From: Lentzea cavernae | GTDB lineage: Bacteria; Actinomycetota; Actinomycetes; Mycobacteriales; Pseudonocardiaceae | Direction: 5' to 3' | Length of the DNA: 64,000 bases | NCBI RefSeq assembly: GCF_014653695.1 | Contig: NZ_BNAR01000002.1 | Location: forward strand, 310,001 to 374,000 | Shown here: piece by piece, positions 7,937 to 16,814 of the stretch | Layout of the letters: each line of letters begins with the position of its first letter | How positions within the stretch are numbered: the stretch's first letter is position 1 | The notes under the pieces: generated by a model | What the model was told of the DNA's origin: nothing | Database searches by the model: none | What the model saw: only the letters and a program-made list of their open reading frames with translations | Translations under genes and position numbers: made by a program

Positions 7937-10210
7937 CTACGGAGCGAGGTTGATGCCCCACGTGTCGATCGTGCCCACGTCGGACGCCGCGAGGTCGCGC
8001 ACGCGGAGCTTCCACGTGCCGTTGGCGCCCTCGCCCGCCACGTTGACCGTGAAGGTGCGGTCGATGTTGTCCGCGCTGCCGCCGGTGCGGTTGTGCAGCG
8101 TGTACGCGGAGCCGTCCGGTGCGATCAGGGACACCGTCAGGTCACCGACGTACGGGTGGACGATCCGCACCGTCACCACCGAACTCGCCGACGGCGTCGA
8201 GGAGCACCCGGAGATCACGACGTCGCTGTCGACCGCGGCGCCCGCGTCCGGAACGGCGACGTCGTTGGGGTTCGTGCCGGTGCAGCTGCCACCACCGCCG
8301 CCCGTGACGGTCAGCGAGTAGGTGGCGGTCCTGGAACTCGACCCGGCGGCGGTGATCGTCACCGGGTAGGTGCCCGCGGCGACCGACGCGGTCGTGCTGA
8401 TCGTCAGGGTCGAGCTCGATCCGGTTTGGACGGACGCCGGGCTGAACGAGGCCGTTGCGCCGGAGGGAAGTCCGGACGCGGACAGCTGCACGGTCTGCGG
8501 GTCACCGCTCACCGTGGCGGTGCCGACCGTGGCCGAGACGGACGAGCCCGCCGCCACCGAACCGGACGTGGGCGACACCGACACGGAGAAGTCCGCACCG
8601 GGCGTCCCGGTGCCGACGGCCGACTTCCACAGGGTGTAGGCGATGCCGTCGACCGCGCGGTTGAGGTGGGTGTCGCTGATGTTCGCGGTGGTGTCGCAGG
8701 ACGCGTGGTAGCAGGGGTCGAACGCGGAACCCGAGGTACCGCCCCACTTCGTCGCCTGGGCCGCGGTCTTGCGGGCGCTCGCGCCCATGGCGTACCCGGA
8801 CGCCGGGATGCCCGCGTTGGTGAAGGACGCGTCGTCGGAACGGTTGCGGCCCTCGGTGTTCTCCTCCGGCTGCAGGCCCAGGGAGTCCCAGTACGCCTTC
8901 ATGTGCGTGGACTGCGCCGAGGTGATGTTGTTGATGAAGTAGCCGCCGTTGGTCGAGCCGACCATGTCGAAGTTGTGGTAGGTCTTGATCTTCGTGCGCT
9001 CGGCGGACGGGAGCTGCGAGACGTAGAAGCGCGAGCCGTTGAGGCCCTGCTCCTCGTCGGTCCACCAGCCGAAGCGGACCTTGTTCACCATCGACGGGTT
9101 GCGCTGGGCGAGCACGAGCGCGGTCTCCAGCAACGCCGCCGAGCCCGAGCCGTTGTCGTTGATGCCGGGACCCGCGGACACGCCGTCGAGGTGGGCGCCG
9201 AACATGTAGACGTTGTTCGCGTTGCCGCCGGGCCACTCCGCGATGACGTTCGGACCGGCGCCGCTCGTGCAGCCGGACGTGCAGGGCTGCTCGGTGACCG
9301 AGTACCCGGCCGCGGTGAGCTTGTCCTTCACGTACGTCACCGAGGCGCGGTAACCGGCCGAGGTGGACCGGCGGTTGCCGCCGTTCTGCGAGGCGATCGT
9401 GCCGAACGCGGTCAGGTGCGCCTTGACCGCGGTGATGTCGATGTCCGGGATCTGCGGCCCGGTGCCACCGGTGACGGTCAGCGTGTAGGTCGCGGTCTTG
9501 GTCGTCGTGCCCGCGGCCCGCACGGTGATCGGGTAGGTGCCGGACGAGATCGACGCCGTCGTGCTGATCGACAACGTGGAGTTCGAGCCCGACGTGACCG
9601 ACGAGGGGCTGAACGACGCCGTGGCGCCGGAGGGCAGACCGGTGGCGGTCAGCGCGACGGTCTGCGCCTGACCGGCCGTGGTCTGGGTCTGCACGGTGGC
9701 CGAGGCGGTGGAACCGGCCGCCACCGAACCGGACGCGGGCGACACGGCGACGGAGAAGTCGTTCGCCGGGGTCGAGCCGCCGAGGTTCAGCGACCAGGTG
9801 TCGATCCGGCCGGTGTCGTTGTTCGCGTTGTCGTTGACCCGCAGCTTCCACGTGCCGTTCGACGTCTCGCCGGACAGGTCGACGGTGTAGGTCTGGTCGA
9901 TGTTGTCCGCGGACCCGCCGGAGCGGTTGTGCAGGACGTAGGCGGAGCCGTCCGGGGCGATCAGGCTGACCTGGACGTCACCGATGTAGGTGTGCACGAT
10001 CTTCACCGGCACGGTGGCGGTGGCCGACGGAGCCGACGCGCACTCGCTGATGGCGATCGGCGACTCGACGGTCGTGTTGTCACCGATCGCGACGTCGGAG
10101 TCGTTGGTGCCGGAGCACCCGGCGGCCAGGGCGGGGGCTGAGGGCAGGGCCAGCGCCGCCGTGGTCACCGCCACCAACGCCGTGGCGAGCAGGGATCTTC
10201 TTCTTCGCAC
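7937..10210 (-). CDS. Secreted M28 zinc aminopeptidase with N- and C-terminal P-domains and two Ig-like domains
   Basis: 757-residue exported exopeptidase. Order: signal peptide (1-30, RRRR then a hydrophobic core), P-domain (about 32-144), Ig-like module (about 146-250), M28 peptidase (about 251-530), second Ig-like module (about 535-640) and second P-domain (about 645-757). Di-zinc ligands are expected in [25 protein letters not shown] and CYHASC. The catalytic part resembles Streptomyces griseus aminopeptidase. The two P-domains share the ending NGTWKLRV..D...IDTW, and the Ig modules are near-repeats. A P-domain on both sides of one peptidase is unusual. Probably releases N-terminal amino acids from secreted peptides. 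Confidence 0.92.
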   Translation of the reverse strand: MRRRRSLLATALVAVTTAALALPSAPALAAGCSGTNDSDVAIGDNTTVESPIAISECASAPSATATVPVKIVHTYIGDVQVSLIAPDGSAYVLHNRSGGSADNIDQTYTVDLSGETSNGTWKLRVNDNANNDTGRIDTWSLNLGGSTPANDFSVAVSPASGSVAAGSTASATVQTQTTAGQAQTVALTATGLPSGATASFSPSSVTSGSNSTLSISTTASISSGTYPITVRAAGTTTKTATYTLTVTGGTGPQIPDIDITAVKAHLTAFGTIASQNGGNRRSTSAGYRASVTYVKDKLTAAGYSVTEQPCTSGCTSGAGPNVIAEWPGGNANNVYMFGAHLDGVSAGPGINDNGSGSAALLETALVLAQRNPSMVNKVRFGWWTDEEQGLNGSRFYVSQLPSAERTKIKTYHNFDMVGSTNGGYFINNITSAQSTHMKAYWDSLGLQPEENTEGRNRSDDASFTNAGIPASGYAMGASARKTAAQATKWGGTSGSAFDPCYHASCDTTANISDTHLNRAVDGIAYTLWKSAVGTGTPGADFSVSVSPTSGSVAAGSSVSATVGTATVSGDPQTVQLSASGLPSGATASFSPASVQTGSSSTLTISTTASVAAGTYPVTITAAGSSSRTATYSLTVTGGGGGSCTGTNPNDVAVPDAGAAVDSDVVISGCSSTPSASSVVTVRIVHPYVGDLTVSLIAPDGSAYTLHNRTGGSADNIDRTFTVNVAGEGANGTWKLRVRDLAASDVGTIDTWGINLAP

Positions 10211-10396
10211 TGTCGGGCTCCTTCACGCGGATGCAGGGTCAGGCGACCGTAGCCGCCGAAATCGCGGCGGACATCCGGTCGTTCGGATGGTTGTGGCCAC
10301 GATCGGCGTGCGACTGTCCGTTTTCACTTTTAAGTCCCGGCATCCGTTGCGCCATAAGAGGGATAGCGTCGGCTCACCCGCCGGAAGGAGACAACG

Positions 10397-11260
10397 ATGT
10401 CGCTCCCCGACTTCGCCTCGACGTTGCGCGGCGCCGTGGCCGCGCGCGGACTCTCCCTGGACCGCATCCGCGACCACCTGGCCCGCCGCGGCGTGTCGGT
10501 GAGCCTCGCGACGCTGAGCTACTGGCAGACGGGCCGCAGCCGCCCGGAGCGCCGGGCCTCGGTGGCGGCCGTCGCACACCTCGAGGAGGTCCTCGCGCTG
10601 GAACCCGGCGCGTTGTCCTCGTTGCTGGGCCCCGCGCAGCGCGGAAGTCGTCTCCAGACCGGCATCAGCGCGTTCTGGCCGGTGCCGGCGGTGATCGACG
10701 ACGTCGTCGGCGGCGTCGACACCCGCTGGGACTCGCGGCTGACCAGGATCAGCCAGCACGACCGCGTGGCCGTCGGCCCGGAGCGGGGTGAGCGGTCGTA
10801 CGTGTCGCGGCAGGTGCTGCGGGCGGAGGAGGACGGGCCTGACCGCTGGGTGGTGATCATGCACCTCGACGAGCACGACCGGCCGCTGCCGTTGATCAGG
10901 CCGTTGCACAACTGCCGGCTCGGCCGGGTCGTGACGCGGCCCGCGGACGGGCTCCTGGTGGCGGAGCTGCTGTTCCGCTCCCCGTTGCGGCGGGGGCAGA
11001 CGGTGATCACCGAGCACGAGCTGGTCAACCACGCGCCGTATCCGCCTGCCACCAACTACTCCCGCAAGTTCCGGCGGCCGGTGCACGAGTACGTCCTGGA
11101 GGTGACGTTCGACGCGCTGCCCCGCACGTGCCGCCGGGTGGTCCAGGACGCGGACGGGACGCGGCGGACGTCCGGGGTGAGGCTCGACGAGGGTGGTTCG
11201 GTGCTCGGTGTCGCCCTGAAGTTCGGGCCGGGGTGTTACGGGTTCGAGTGGACGTGGTGA
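10397..11260 (+). CDS. XRE-like helix-turn-helix regulator
   Basis: 287-residue probable DNA-binding protein. The N-terminus (about residues 8-70) has the sequence LSLDRIRDHLARRGVSVSLATLSYWQTGRSRPERR, a Cro/C1-type helix-turn-helix whose recognition helix contains the YWQTGRSRPERR motif. The remaining 200 residues form a beta-rich domain with no recognised family. A strong ribosome site (ggaaggag) stands 7-8 bases before the ATG. Divergent from the M28 peptidase (186-base gap), so it may control that gene or itself; this is inference from position. Confidence 0.75.
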   Translation: MSLPDFASTLRGAVAARGLSLDRIRDHLARRGVSVSLATLSYWQTGRSRPERRASVAAVAHLEEVLALEPGALSSLLGPAQRGSRLQTGISAFWPVPAVIDDVVGGVDTRWDSRLTRISQHDRVAVGPERGERSYVSRQVLRAEEDGPDRWVVIMHLDEHDRPLPLIRPLHNCRLGRVVTRPADGLLVAELLFRSPLRRGQTVITEHELVNHAPYPPATNYSRKFRRPVHEYVLEVTFDALPRTCRRVVQDADGTRRTSGVRLDEGGSVLGVALKFGPGCYGFEWTW

Positions 11261-11280
11261 GCGCCGCTCACCACGTCCAC
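11248..11280. terminator. Perfect 16-bp inverted repeat, bidirectional terminator
   Basis: Arms of 16 bp (gtggacgtggtgagcg and its complement) are separated by a single base, so the physical hairpin has a GC-rich stem of about 13 bp. The left arm contains the stop of the HTH gene and a ccctttt run follows on the plus strand. It lies between two convergent genes and can serve both. Confidence 0.85.
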
Positions 11281-11287
11281 CCTTTTC

Positions 11288-13339
11288 TCAGACCGTGAGC
11301 GACCAACTGCTCAGGACGCCCGTGTCACCGGGACCGTTGTCCCCGATGCGCAGCGTCCATGTGCCGCTCGCGGCCTCCCCTGCACCGGGAACCGCGGAGA
11401 ACGTCCTGCCCGCCGGGAACGGGTGGCAGCTGTAGCCGCCGCCGGGCGTGCGCATCAGCGGGTACGTGCGGCCGCTGGGCGCGACGAGCGTGACGTTCAG
11501 GTCTTCCTGACAGGGGTGGGTGGCGTCGACCCTGACCGTGATCGGGTTCCTGGCCTGGCCGGTGGCGGTGGATCGCACCGCGCTGACCGCCACCTGGTAG
11601 TCGCGGATCTGGTGGTCCGTGTCGTTGGTGAACGTGCGGCCGCCGGTGTTGCCGGAGGACGTGCGCGCGTTGACCGCCGCCGACTGCTTCGACTGATTGC
11701 CCGCCGCGTCGACCGCACGGACGGTGAACGTGTACGCGGTGTCCGCGGTCAGTCCGGTCACGGTCGCGGTGGTGCCTGTCGCCGTGGTGGCGACCGTGGT
11801 GCCGTTGAGCACCTCGTAGCCCGTCACGCCGACGTTGTCCGTCGAGGCGTCCCACGCCAGCGAGACGCTCGACGCCGTGACGCCGGTGGAGCGGAGGTTG
11901 CCCGGCGCGGAAGGCGGTTCCTCGTCGGCGCTGCCCGGCTGGGTCCGGGCGGTGACCGCGGCGCTGGCGGTGGAGGTGTTGCCGGCGGCGTCCTTGGCCT
12001 TGATGGTGAACGTGTAGTCGTTGTCCGCCTTCAGGCCGTTGACGGTCGCGGTGGTGCCGGTGACCGTCGTGGCGAGAGTGCTGCCGTTGTAGACGTCGTA
12101 GGCCGTGACCGCGACGTTGTCCGTCGAGGCGTTCCAGGCGAGCGAGACGCTGGACGCGGTGGTGCTCACGGCCCGCGGGTTGCCGGGTGCGCTCGGGGCG
12201 GTCGTGTCGCCGCCGCCGGTGACCAGGGTGAGGTTCCACTTGCGCAGCGCCTCGTTGACCGGCTGGAAGATCGACAGGTCGCCGTCGTCGGTCGGGTTCT
12301 GGACGCACTGGGACGGGCCGCCGTCGTGCAGGCCGACCGCCTTGTCCCCCAGCAGCCACGCGCCACCGGAGTCGCCGCCCTTCGAGCACGCGGTGGTCCA
12401 GGTGAGGCCCTCGATCACGAGACCGCCACCGTAGTCCACGGCCTTGTTCGTGTACTTGACCTCGCCGCACTGCCACTTCGAGGTGTTGCCGGAGTGGCAG
12501 ACGCGGTCGCCCACCATCGCCTCGGCGGAGCCCGTCACGGTGATCGCGGGCTGGCCCCAGGTGTTGACGGCCGGGGACAGGGTCCAGCCGGACTCGGTGA
12601 CCGCGACGACGCCCATGTCGCCCTCGCGGGCGTTGACGCTGCGGGTGCCGCCGACGTTCGACGTGCCGAGGCGGTTCTGCTGGCCGGTCTGGCCGTAGGC
12701 GGCCTGGTTGGCGTCGTTCGTGCAGTGGCCGGCGGTGAGGAAGTGCTTGCCGCCGTTGGCGTCCGTCGCGGCGAAGCCGACCGAGCAGTACGTCTCCGAC
12801 CCCGGCCACCACGGGCTGCCGGCCTGCACGGTGCCGGCCTGCTGGCGTTGCTGGGACTTGGTCTCCACGACGTTGACGCCGCCGAGCGCGCGCACGCGGG
12901 TCAGGAACCGTTCGGTGGCCTCGGTTTTGCGTGAGGTGTTGACGGTGACGTCGACCTGGTTGTCGCGCACGTCGACACCCCAGCTGAACACGCCGGGCAC
13001 GCCGTCGCCGATCAACTCCTTGACGTCGCCCAACAGGTTCTCGAGGTCTGCGGCACTGCGTTGCACCACAACGGCGTTGGCGCCCTCGGCGCGTGCCTGC
13101 CGTGCGGCGTTCTCGGTCTGGACCGCGACGGTGAGCTTGCCGGCCGCCGCGTCGAACCAGTGGCCGGCGAGCTTGCCGCGCAGGTCCTGCGACAGGCCCT
13201 CGAAACGCTGATGCGCTTCCTTCTGCTGCTGTGCCCCGGCGTCCGGCTGGGCGGCGGCCGCGCTCTGAACGGCCGTGAACGCACCGATCGCCATGACCGA
13301 TCCGCACGCGGCAGCGATGATTTTGCTGCGCATTCGCAT
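11288..13339 (-). CDS. Secreted streptogrisin-like S1 protease with two Fn3 domains and a P-domain
   Basis: 683-residue modular serine protease. Signal peptide about 1-30; a long pro-region about 31-180 of the alpha-lytic/streptogrisin kind that folds and inhibits the enzyme; chymotrypsin domain about 183-372 with His205 (TAGHC), Asp241 (EGDMGVV) and Ser324 (GGDSGGA). Two fibronectin type III modules follow (each with APSAPGN or PPSAPGN, a SLAW.AS.DN core and a YTFTI/YTFTV strand), then a C-terminal P-domain from about 570. GAAGGAG lies upstream of the start. Fn3 and P modules suggest binding to polymers or cell surfaces. It lies on the minus strand after the MFS gene with a 77-base gap. Confidence 0.93.
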   Translation of the reverse strand: MRMRSKIIAAACGSVMAIGAFTAVQSAAAAQPDAGAQQQKEAHQRFEGLSQDLRGKLAGHWFDAAAGKLTVAVQTENAARQARAEGANAVVVQRSAADLENLLGDVKELIGDGVPGVFSWGVDVRDNQVDVTVNTSRKTEATERFLTRVRALGGVNVVETKSQQRQQAGTVQAGSPWWPGSETYCSVGFAATDANGGKHFLTAGHCTNDANQAAYGQTGQQNRLGTSNVGGTRSVNAREGDMGVVAVTESGWTLSPAVNTWGQPAITVTGSAEAMVGDRVCHSGNTSKWQCGEVKYTNKAVDYGGGLVIEGLTWTTACSKGGDSGGAWLLGDKAVGLHDGGPSQCVQNPTDDGDLSIFQPVNEALRKWNLTLVTGGGDTTAPSAPGNPRAVSTTASSVSLAWNASTDNVAVTAYDVYNGSTLATTVTGTTATVNGLKADNDYTFTIKAKDAAGNTSTASAAVTARTQPGSADEEPPSAPGNLRSTGVTASSVSLAWDASTDNVGVTGYEVLNGTTVATTATGTTATVTGLTADTAYTFTVRAVDAAGNQSKQSAAVNARTSSGNTGGRTFTNDTDHQIRDYQVAVSAVRSTATGQARNPITVRVDATHPCQEDLNVTLVAPSGRTYPLMRTPGGGYSCHPFPAGRTFSAVPGAGEAASGTWTLRIGDNGPGDTGVLSSWSLTV

Positions 13340-13416
13340 GAGTGGAACTCCTTCAAAGGCAGGGTGGGGAAACGGTATTCCGACCCGCCTCGAAGGCGCA
13401 TTGTTTAACTGTTCAG

Positions 13417-14703
13417 TCAGTGCGGCCAGCGCACGTGATCGTCATTGATGCGAAACTCGTGGGCGTGCGTCCACACAACGCCCGCGGCGTCACAATGCTC
13501 GTGCTCGACCACTTCCGGGTCGTGCGTGGGCCAGAACCTCACCGCGACCACCGCACCGATCGCGGTGATCACTCCGAGCACGACGAAGGCCGTCGTGATG
13601 CCCGCGGTCGTGGCCACCCACCCCGCGAGCGGGTAGCAGAGCAGCCAGCAGGCGTGCGACAGCGCGAAGTCCGCGGCGAACAACGCGGGCCTGTCGTCCG
13701 GGTCGGCGGAGCGGCGCAGCAGCCGGGCGCCGGGCGTCAGGGCGAGCGAGCACCCGGCACCGATCAACGCCCACAGCACCAGCAGCGTCGGCCAGTGCCC
13801 GGCGACGAACGTCCCGGCGAACAGCACCGCCACGAGCGTGACCGCCGCGCGCAGCACCACGACACGATCGGCGAACCGGTGGAGCAGGCCCGGCAGCACC
13901 AGCGCGGCTCCCAACGATCCCAAGCCGTTGGCGGCCAACGCGATGGCGACGTCAGACGAGTCGTGGCCGAGCCCGTCCCGCACGTGCGCCACGGTGTTCA
14001 CGAACACCATCGACCCCGCCGCGGCGGCCGCGAGGTGCACGGCGAGCAGCCCGCGCAGCCGCGGGGTGGCCAGGTAGATGCGGACGCCCCGGGTCGTGGC
14101 GTCGTACCAGTCTTCCCTGCGCGGCAACGGTTTCGGGTGCGGCAGGACGACCGACAGCACGAGAAGCGCGGAGGCCGCGAAGCCGAGCGCGGTGCCGAGG
14201 AACAGCTGATGAAAACTCACGACGGCAAGCGCCGCGGCGGCGAGCGCGGGACTGAGGAGGCTTTCCAGGTCGTAGGCCATGCGCGACAAAGTGATCGCTC
14301 GGGTGTAGTCGCGTTCGTCGGGCAGCACGTCCGGAACGGTCGCCTGGAACAACGGTGTGAACGCGGCGGACGCGGCCTGCAGCAGGAAGATCAGGACGTA
14401 GACCTGCCACACCTCGCTGACCCACGGCAGCACCGCCGCCACCGCCACCCGCACGAGGTCCAGCGCCACCAGCACCGCACGGCGGGGCAACGCGCCGAGC
14501 ACCGCCGTGGCGATCGGCGCCACCGTCACGTAAGCGATCATCTTGATCGCCAGCGCGGTGCCGAGCACCGCGCCCGCCTCCGCTCCGGCCAGGTCGTACG
14601 CCAGCAGACCGAGCGCGACGGTGGCGAGTCCCGTTCCCGTCAGCGCGACGACCTGGGCGCCGAACAGATTCCGGTAGGCCGGATCGCGCAGAACGGAAAT
14701 CAC
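13417..14703 (-). CDS. MFS transporter with histidine-rich C-terminal tail
   Basis: 428-residue major facilitator with about 12 hydrophobic helices and the fold typical of drug or metal exporters (RDPAYRNLFGAQV start). The last 40 residues are cytoplasmic and rich in His, Asp and Glu (VVEHEHCDAAG, WTHAHEF, DDHVRWPH), reminiscent of metal-binding tails on nickel/cobalt exporters. GTG start. No metal regulator is adjacent, and the substrate is unresolved. Divergent from the methyltransferase with a 100-base gap that has no clear operator. Confidence 0.85.
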   Translation of the reverse strand: MISVLRDPAYRNLFGAQVVALTGTGLATVALGLLAYDLAGAEAGAVLGTALAIKMIAYVTVAPIATAVLGALPRRAVLVALDLVRVAVAAVLPWVSEVWQVYVLIFLLQAASAAFTPLFQATVPDVLPDERDYTRAITLSRMAYDLESLLSPALAAAALAVVSFHQLFLGTALGFAASALLVLSVVLPHPKPLPRREDWYDATTRGVRIYLATPRLRGLLAVHLAAAAAGSMVFVNTVAHVRDGLGHDSSDVAIALAANGLGSLGAALVLPGLLHRFADRVVVLRAAVTLVAVLFAGTFVAGHWPTLLVLWALIGAGCSLALTPGARLLRRSADPDDRPALFAADFALSHACWLLCYPLAGWVATTAGITTAFVVLGVITAIGAVVAVRFWPTHDPEVVEHEHCDAAGVVWTHAHEFRINDDHVRWPH

Positions 14704-14803
14704 GGCGGAACTATAGGCACACGAATAGGTTTGCGTCGACGGTGCAACAGCAGATCACTGGCAACAGCCACATTCTCACAATAGTCCGCTGTAGGGTTTT
14801 GCC

Positions 14804-15397
14804 GTGACTCCCTACGACTCCGTCGCACCCCTCTACGCCGAGATGTTCAGCAATGTGCTCGACACCCGCCCGCTCGAACGCGGGATGCTCGCCGCGTTCG
14901 CGGAACTCACCGACGGCCCGGTCGCGGACCTCGGCTGCGGCCCCGGGCACCTCACCGCGCACCTGCGCTCACTCGGGCTGGACGTCTTCGGTCTCGACCT
15001 CTCCCCCGCGATGATCGCCTTGGCCCGCGAGGCCCATCCGGACCTCAGGTTCGAGCAGGGCTCGATGACCGCGCTGGACCTCGAAAACGGGTCATTGGGA
15101 GGAATTCTGGCGTTCTACTCGACCATCCACATGGCGCCGGCCGAGGTTCCCGCCGTGCTCGCCGAGTTCTCCCGGGTCCTGGCACCTGGCGGCCACCTGC
15201 TGCTCGGGTTCTACGCCGGGGACGGTCCCGAGCCCCAGGAGTTCGACCACAAGGTGACGCCCGCCTACCGCTGGTCGCCCTCCCGCCTGATGGATCTGTT
15301 GCGTCAGGCCGGTTTCGCCGAGGTCGGCCGGTTGGTCCGCGAGCCGGTGGAAGGCGAGCGCTTCCTGCAGGCGCAACTGCTGGTGCGCAAGGACTAG
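14804..15397 (+). CDS. Class I SAM-dependent methyltransferase
   Basis: 197-residue methyltransferase. Motif I (VADLGCGPGHLTAHL, about residues 41-55), the acidic end of beta-2 (GLDLSPAMI) and motif III (LAPGGHLLLGFYAG) are all present. It ends with the GFAEVGRLVRE strand typical of small-molecule (UbiE/COQ5-like) enzymes. GTG start. Substrate unknown. Convergent with purU, overlapping it by four bases at the stop codons, and divergent from the MFS gene, which could link it to resistance or detoxification (inference). Confidence 0.88.
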   Translation: MTPYDSVAPLYAEMFSNVLDTRPLERGMLAAFAELTDGPVADLGCGPGHLTAHLRSLGLDVFGLDLSPAMIALAREAHPDLRFEQGSMTALDLENGSLGGILAFYSTIHMAPAEVPAVLAEFSRVLAPGGHLLLGFYAGDGPEPQEFDHKVTPAYRWSPSRLMDLLRQAGFAEVGRLVREPVEGERFLQAQLLVRKD

Positions 15398-16236
15398 CGG
15401 AACACCACCGTCCCGTTGCCGTTGAGCAGCACGCGGTGCTCGCAGTGCCAGCGGACGGCACGGGACAGGGCGAGGGCCTCCGCGTCACGACCGGCGGCCG
15501 TCAGCGCGCGCGGGTCGAAGGAGTGGTCGACCCGCAGCACCTCCTGCTCGATGATCGGGCCCTCGTCCAGGTCCGGCGTCACGTAGTGGGCCGTCGCGCC
15601 CACGTACTTCACACCCCGGTCGTAGGCCTGGTGGTACGGCTTGGCGCCCTTGAATCCCGGCAGGAACGAGTGGTGGATGTTGATCACCCGTCCGGCGAGC
15701 TTCGAGCACAGGTCGTTGGACAGCACCTGCATGTACCGCGCCAGCACCACCAGGTCGGCCTGGTACTCCTCGACGAGCTCGACCAGGCGCTGCTCGGCGG
15801 CGTGCTTGGTCTCGGCGGTGTTCGGCACGTGCACGAAGTCGAGCCCGGCCGCCTCCGCCATCGGGCGCAGGTCCTCGTGGTTCGAGACCACGGCGGCGAT
15901 CTCCCCGCCGAGGCTGCCCGCGCGCCAGCGGAAGAGCAGGTCGTTGAGGCAGTGGCCGGCCTTCGACACCATCACGAGGACGCGCGGCTTGCGTTCGTCG
16001 TGCAGCTCGAACTCCATCGCGAACTCCGTCGCCACGGTGGCGAACTCGCGTGCCAGGTCATCCACTCCGGCGTCGGCGCACGAGAACGCGGTGCGCAGGA
16101 ACAGCTTCCCGCGCACGTCGTCGTCGAACTGCTGGTGCTGCACGATGTCGCAGCCGTGGTCGACGAGGAACGACGTCACGGCGTGGACGATGCCCGCGCG
16201 CTCCGGGCAGCTGAGGGTCAGGGTGAACTGGGGCAT
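15394..16236 (-). CDS. purU: Formyltetrahydrofolate deformylase PurU
   Basis: Hydrolyses 10-formyl-tetrahydrofolate to formate and tetrahydrofolate. 280 residues: N-terminal ACT domain (LTLSCPERAGIVHAVTSFL, about 5-80) and formyltransferase-fold domain with NIHHSFLPGFKGAKPYHQAY and the catalytic Asn-His...Asp set completed by TPDLDEGPIIEQ. The ATG shares a base with the soxG stop (TGATG), so it is the last gene of the sox operon. A larger upstream frame exists but is the shadow of soxG. In this operon it probably recycles folate loaded with methyl carbons from sarcosine, freeing tetrahydrofolate for the oxidases. Confidence 0.95.
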   Translation of the reverse strand: MPQFTLTLSCPERAGIVHAVTSFLVDHGCDIVQHQQFDDDVRGKLFLRTAFSCADAGVDDLAREFATVATEFAMEFELHDERKPRVLVMVSKAGHCLNDLLFRWRAGSLGGEIAAVVSNHEDLRPMAEAAGLDFVHVPNTAETKHAAEQRLVELVEEYQADLVVLARYMQVLSNDLCSKLAGRVINIHHSFLPGFKGAKPYHQAYDRGVKYVGATAHYVTPDLDEGPIIEQEVLRVDHSFDPRALTAAGRDAEALALSRAVRWHCEHRVLLNGNGTVVFR

Positions 16237-16814
16237 CACGGCACCGCCAGGTACTCGACGCACGCGTCGGTCAGCCAGGCCGCGAAGTACTCGGCGAACG
16301 ACGAGCGCACCAGGATCGTGACGGTGTCGTCGCCGGTCACCTGCAGGACGATCCCGGTCCTGGCGAGGAGTGTTTGCACGCAAGTGCCGACGGGAGCCGC
16401 AGACGGGTGCAGGTCCACGGAACATCCGTGAGCCAGCACTTCTCTGCTCCGCGGCCCTTGAAGAACCACGGTCGTGCGTTGAGCCGAAGTGTCCACGACG
16501 GACCCTCTGGCAGTCCCGAGCGAGCCACGCAACACCTCCTCGATCGTGACCTGCAGGCCGGGCGAGGCCGTGACCAGGAACTCGTCCGGTCCGAGCCAGA
16601 GCACCTCGACGTCCCCGAATCGTCCGGTGCCGGAGGTGAAAGTGCAAGCAGCAGAAGGGAAACCGATACCGAGCGTGGCTCCCGTGGCCGCGATGGCGTC
16701 CGGGTCGGACACGCGCACCGTGAGCTGCGAACGGAACGGCACCTCGGCGGCGCCCAGCACCGGGGCGAGCGCCGCCAGCCGGTCCGTCCAGGCGTGCAGG
16801 GGACTAACCGTCAC
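16236..16814 (-). CDS. soxG: Sarcosine oxidase gamma subunit SoxG
   Basis: 192-residue small subunit of heterotetrameric sarcosine oxidase, structurally like a trimmed glycine-cleavage T domain. Recognised by RSQLTVRVSDPDAIAATGATLGI, DEFLV, the QGPRSREVLAHGCSVDLHP motif and the FAEYFAAWL ending. The GTG start lies inside the soxA 3' end (11-base overlap). It assembles with SoxA, SoxB and SoxD; it likely stabilises the complex rather than catalysing. Fourth gene of soxB-soxD-soxA-soxG-purU. Confidence 0.92.
   Translation of the reverse strand: MTVSPLHAWTDRLAALAPVLGAAEVPFRSQLTVRVSDPDAIAATGATLGIGFPSAACTFTSGTGRFGDVEVLWLGPDEFLVTASPGLQVTIEEVLRGSLGTARGSVVDTSAQRTTVVLQGPRSREVLAHGCSVDLHPSAAPVGTCVQTLLARTGIVLQVTGDDTVTILVRSSFAEYFAAWLTDACVEYLAVP

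Noticed and set aside
7934..10141. Plus-strand open frame of 735 codons across the M28 gene
   Set aside because: Arg/Gly/Val-rich translation typical of a complementary frame; the minus strand has signal peptide, metal ligands and domain repeats.
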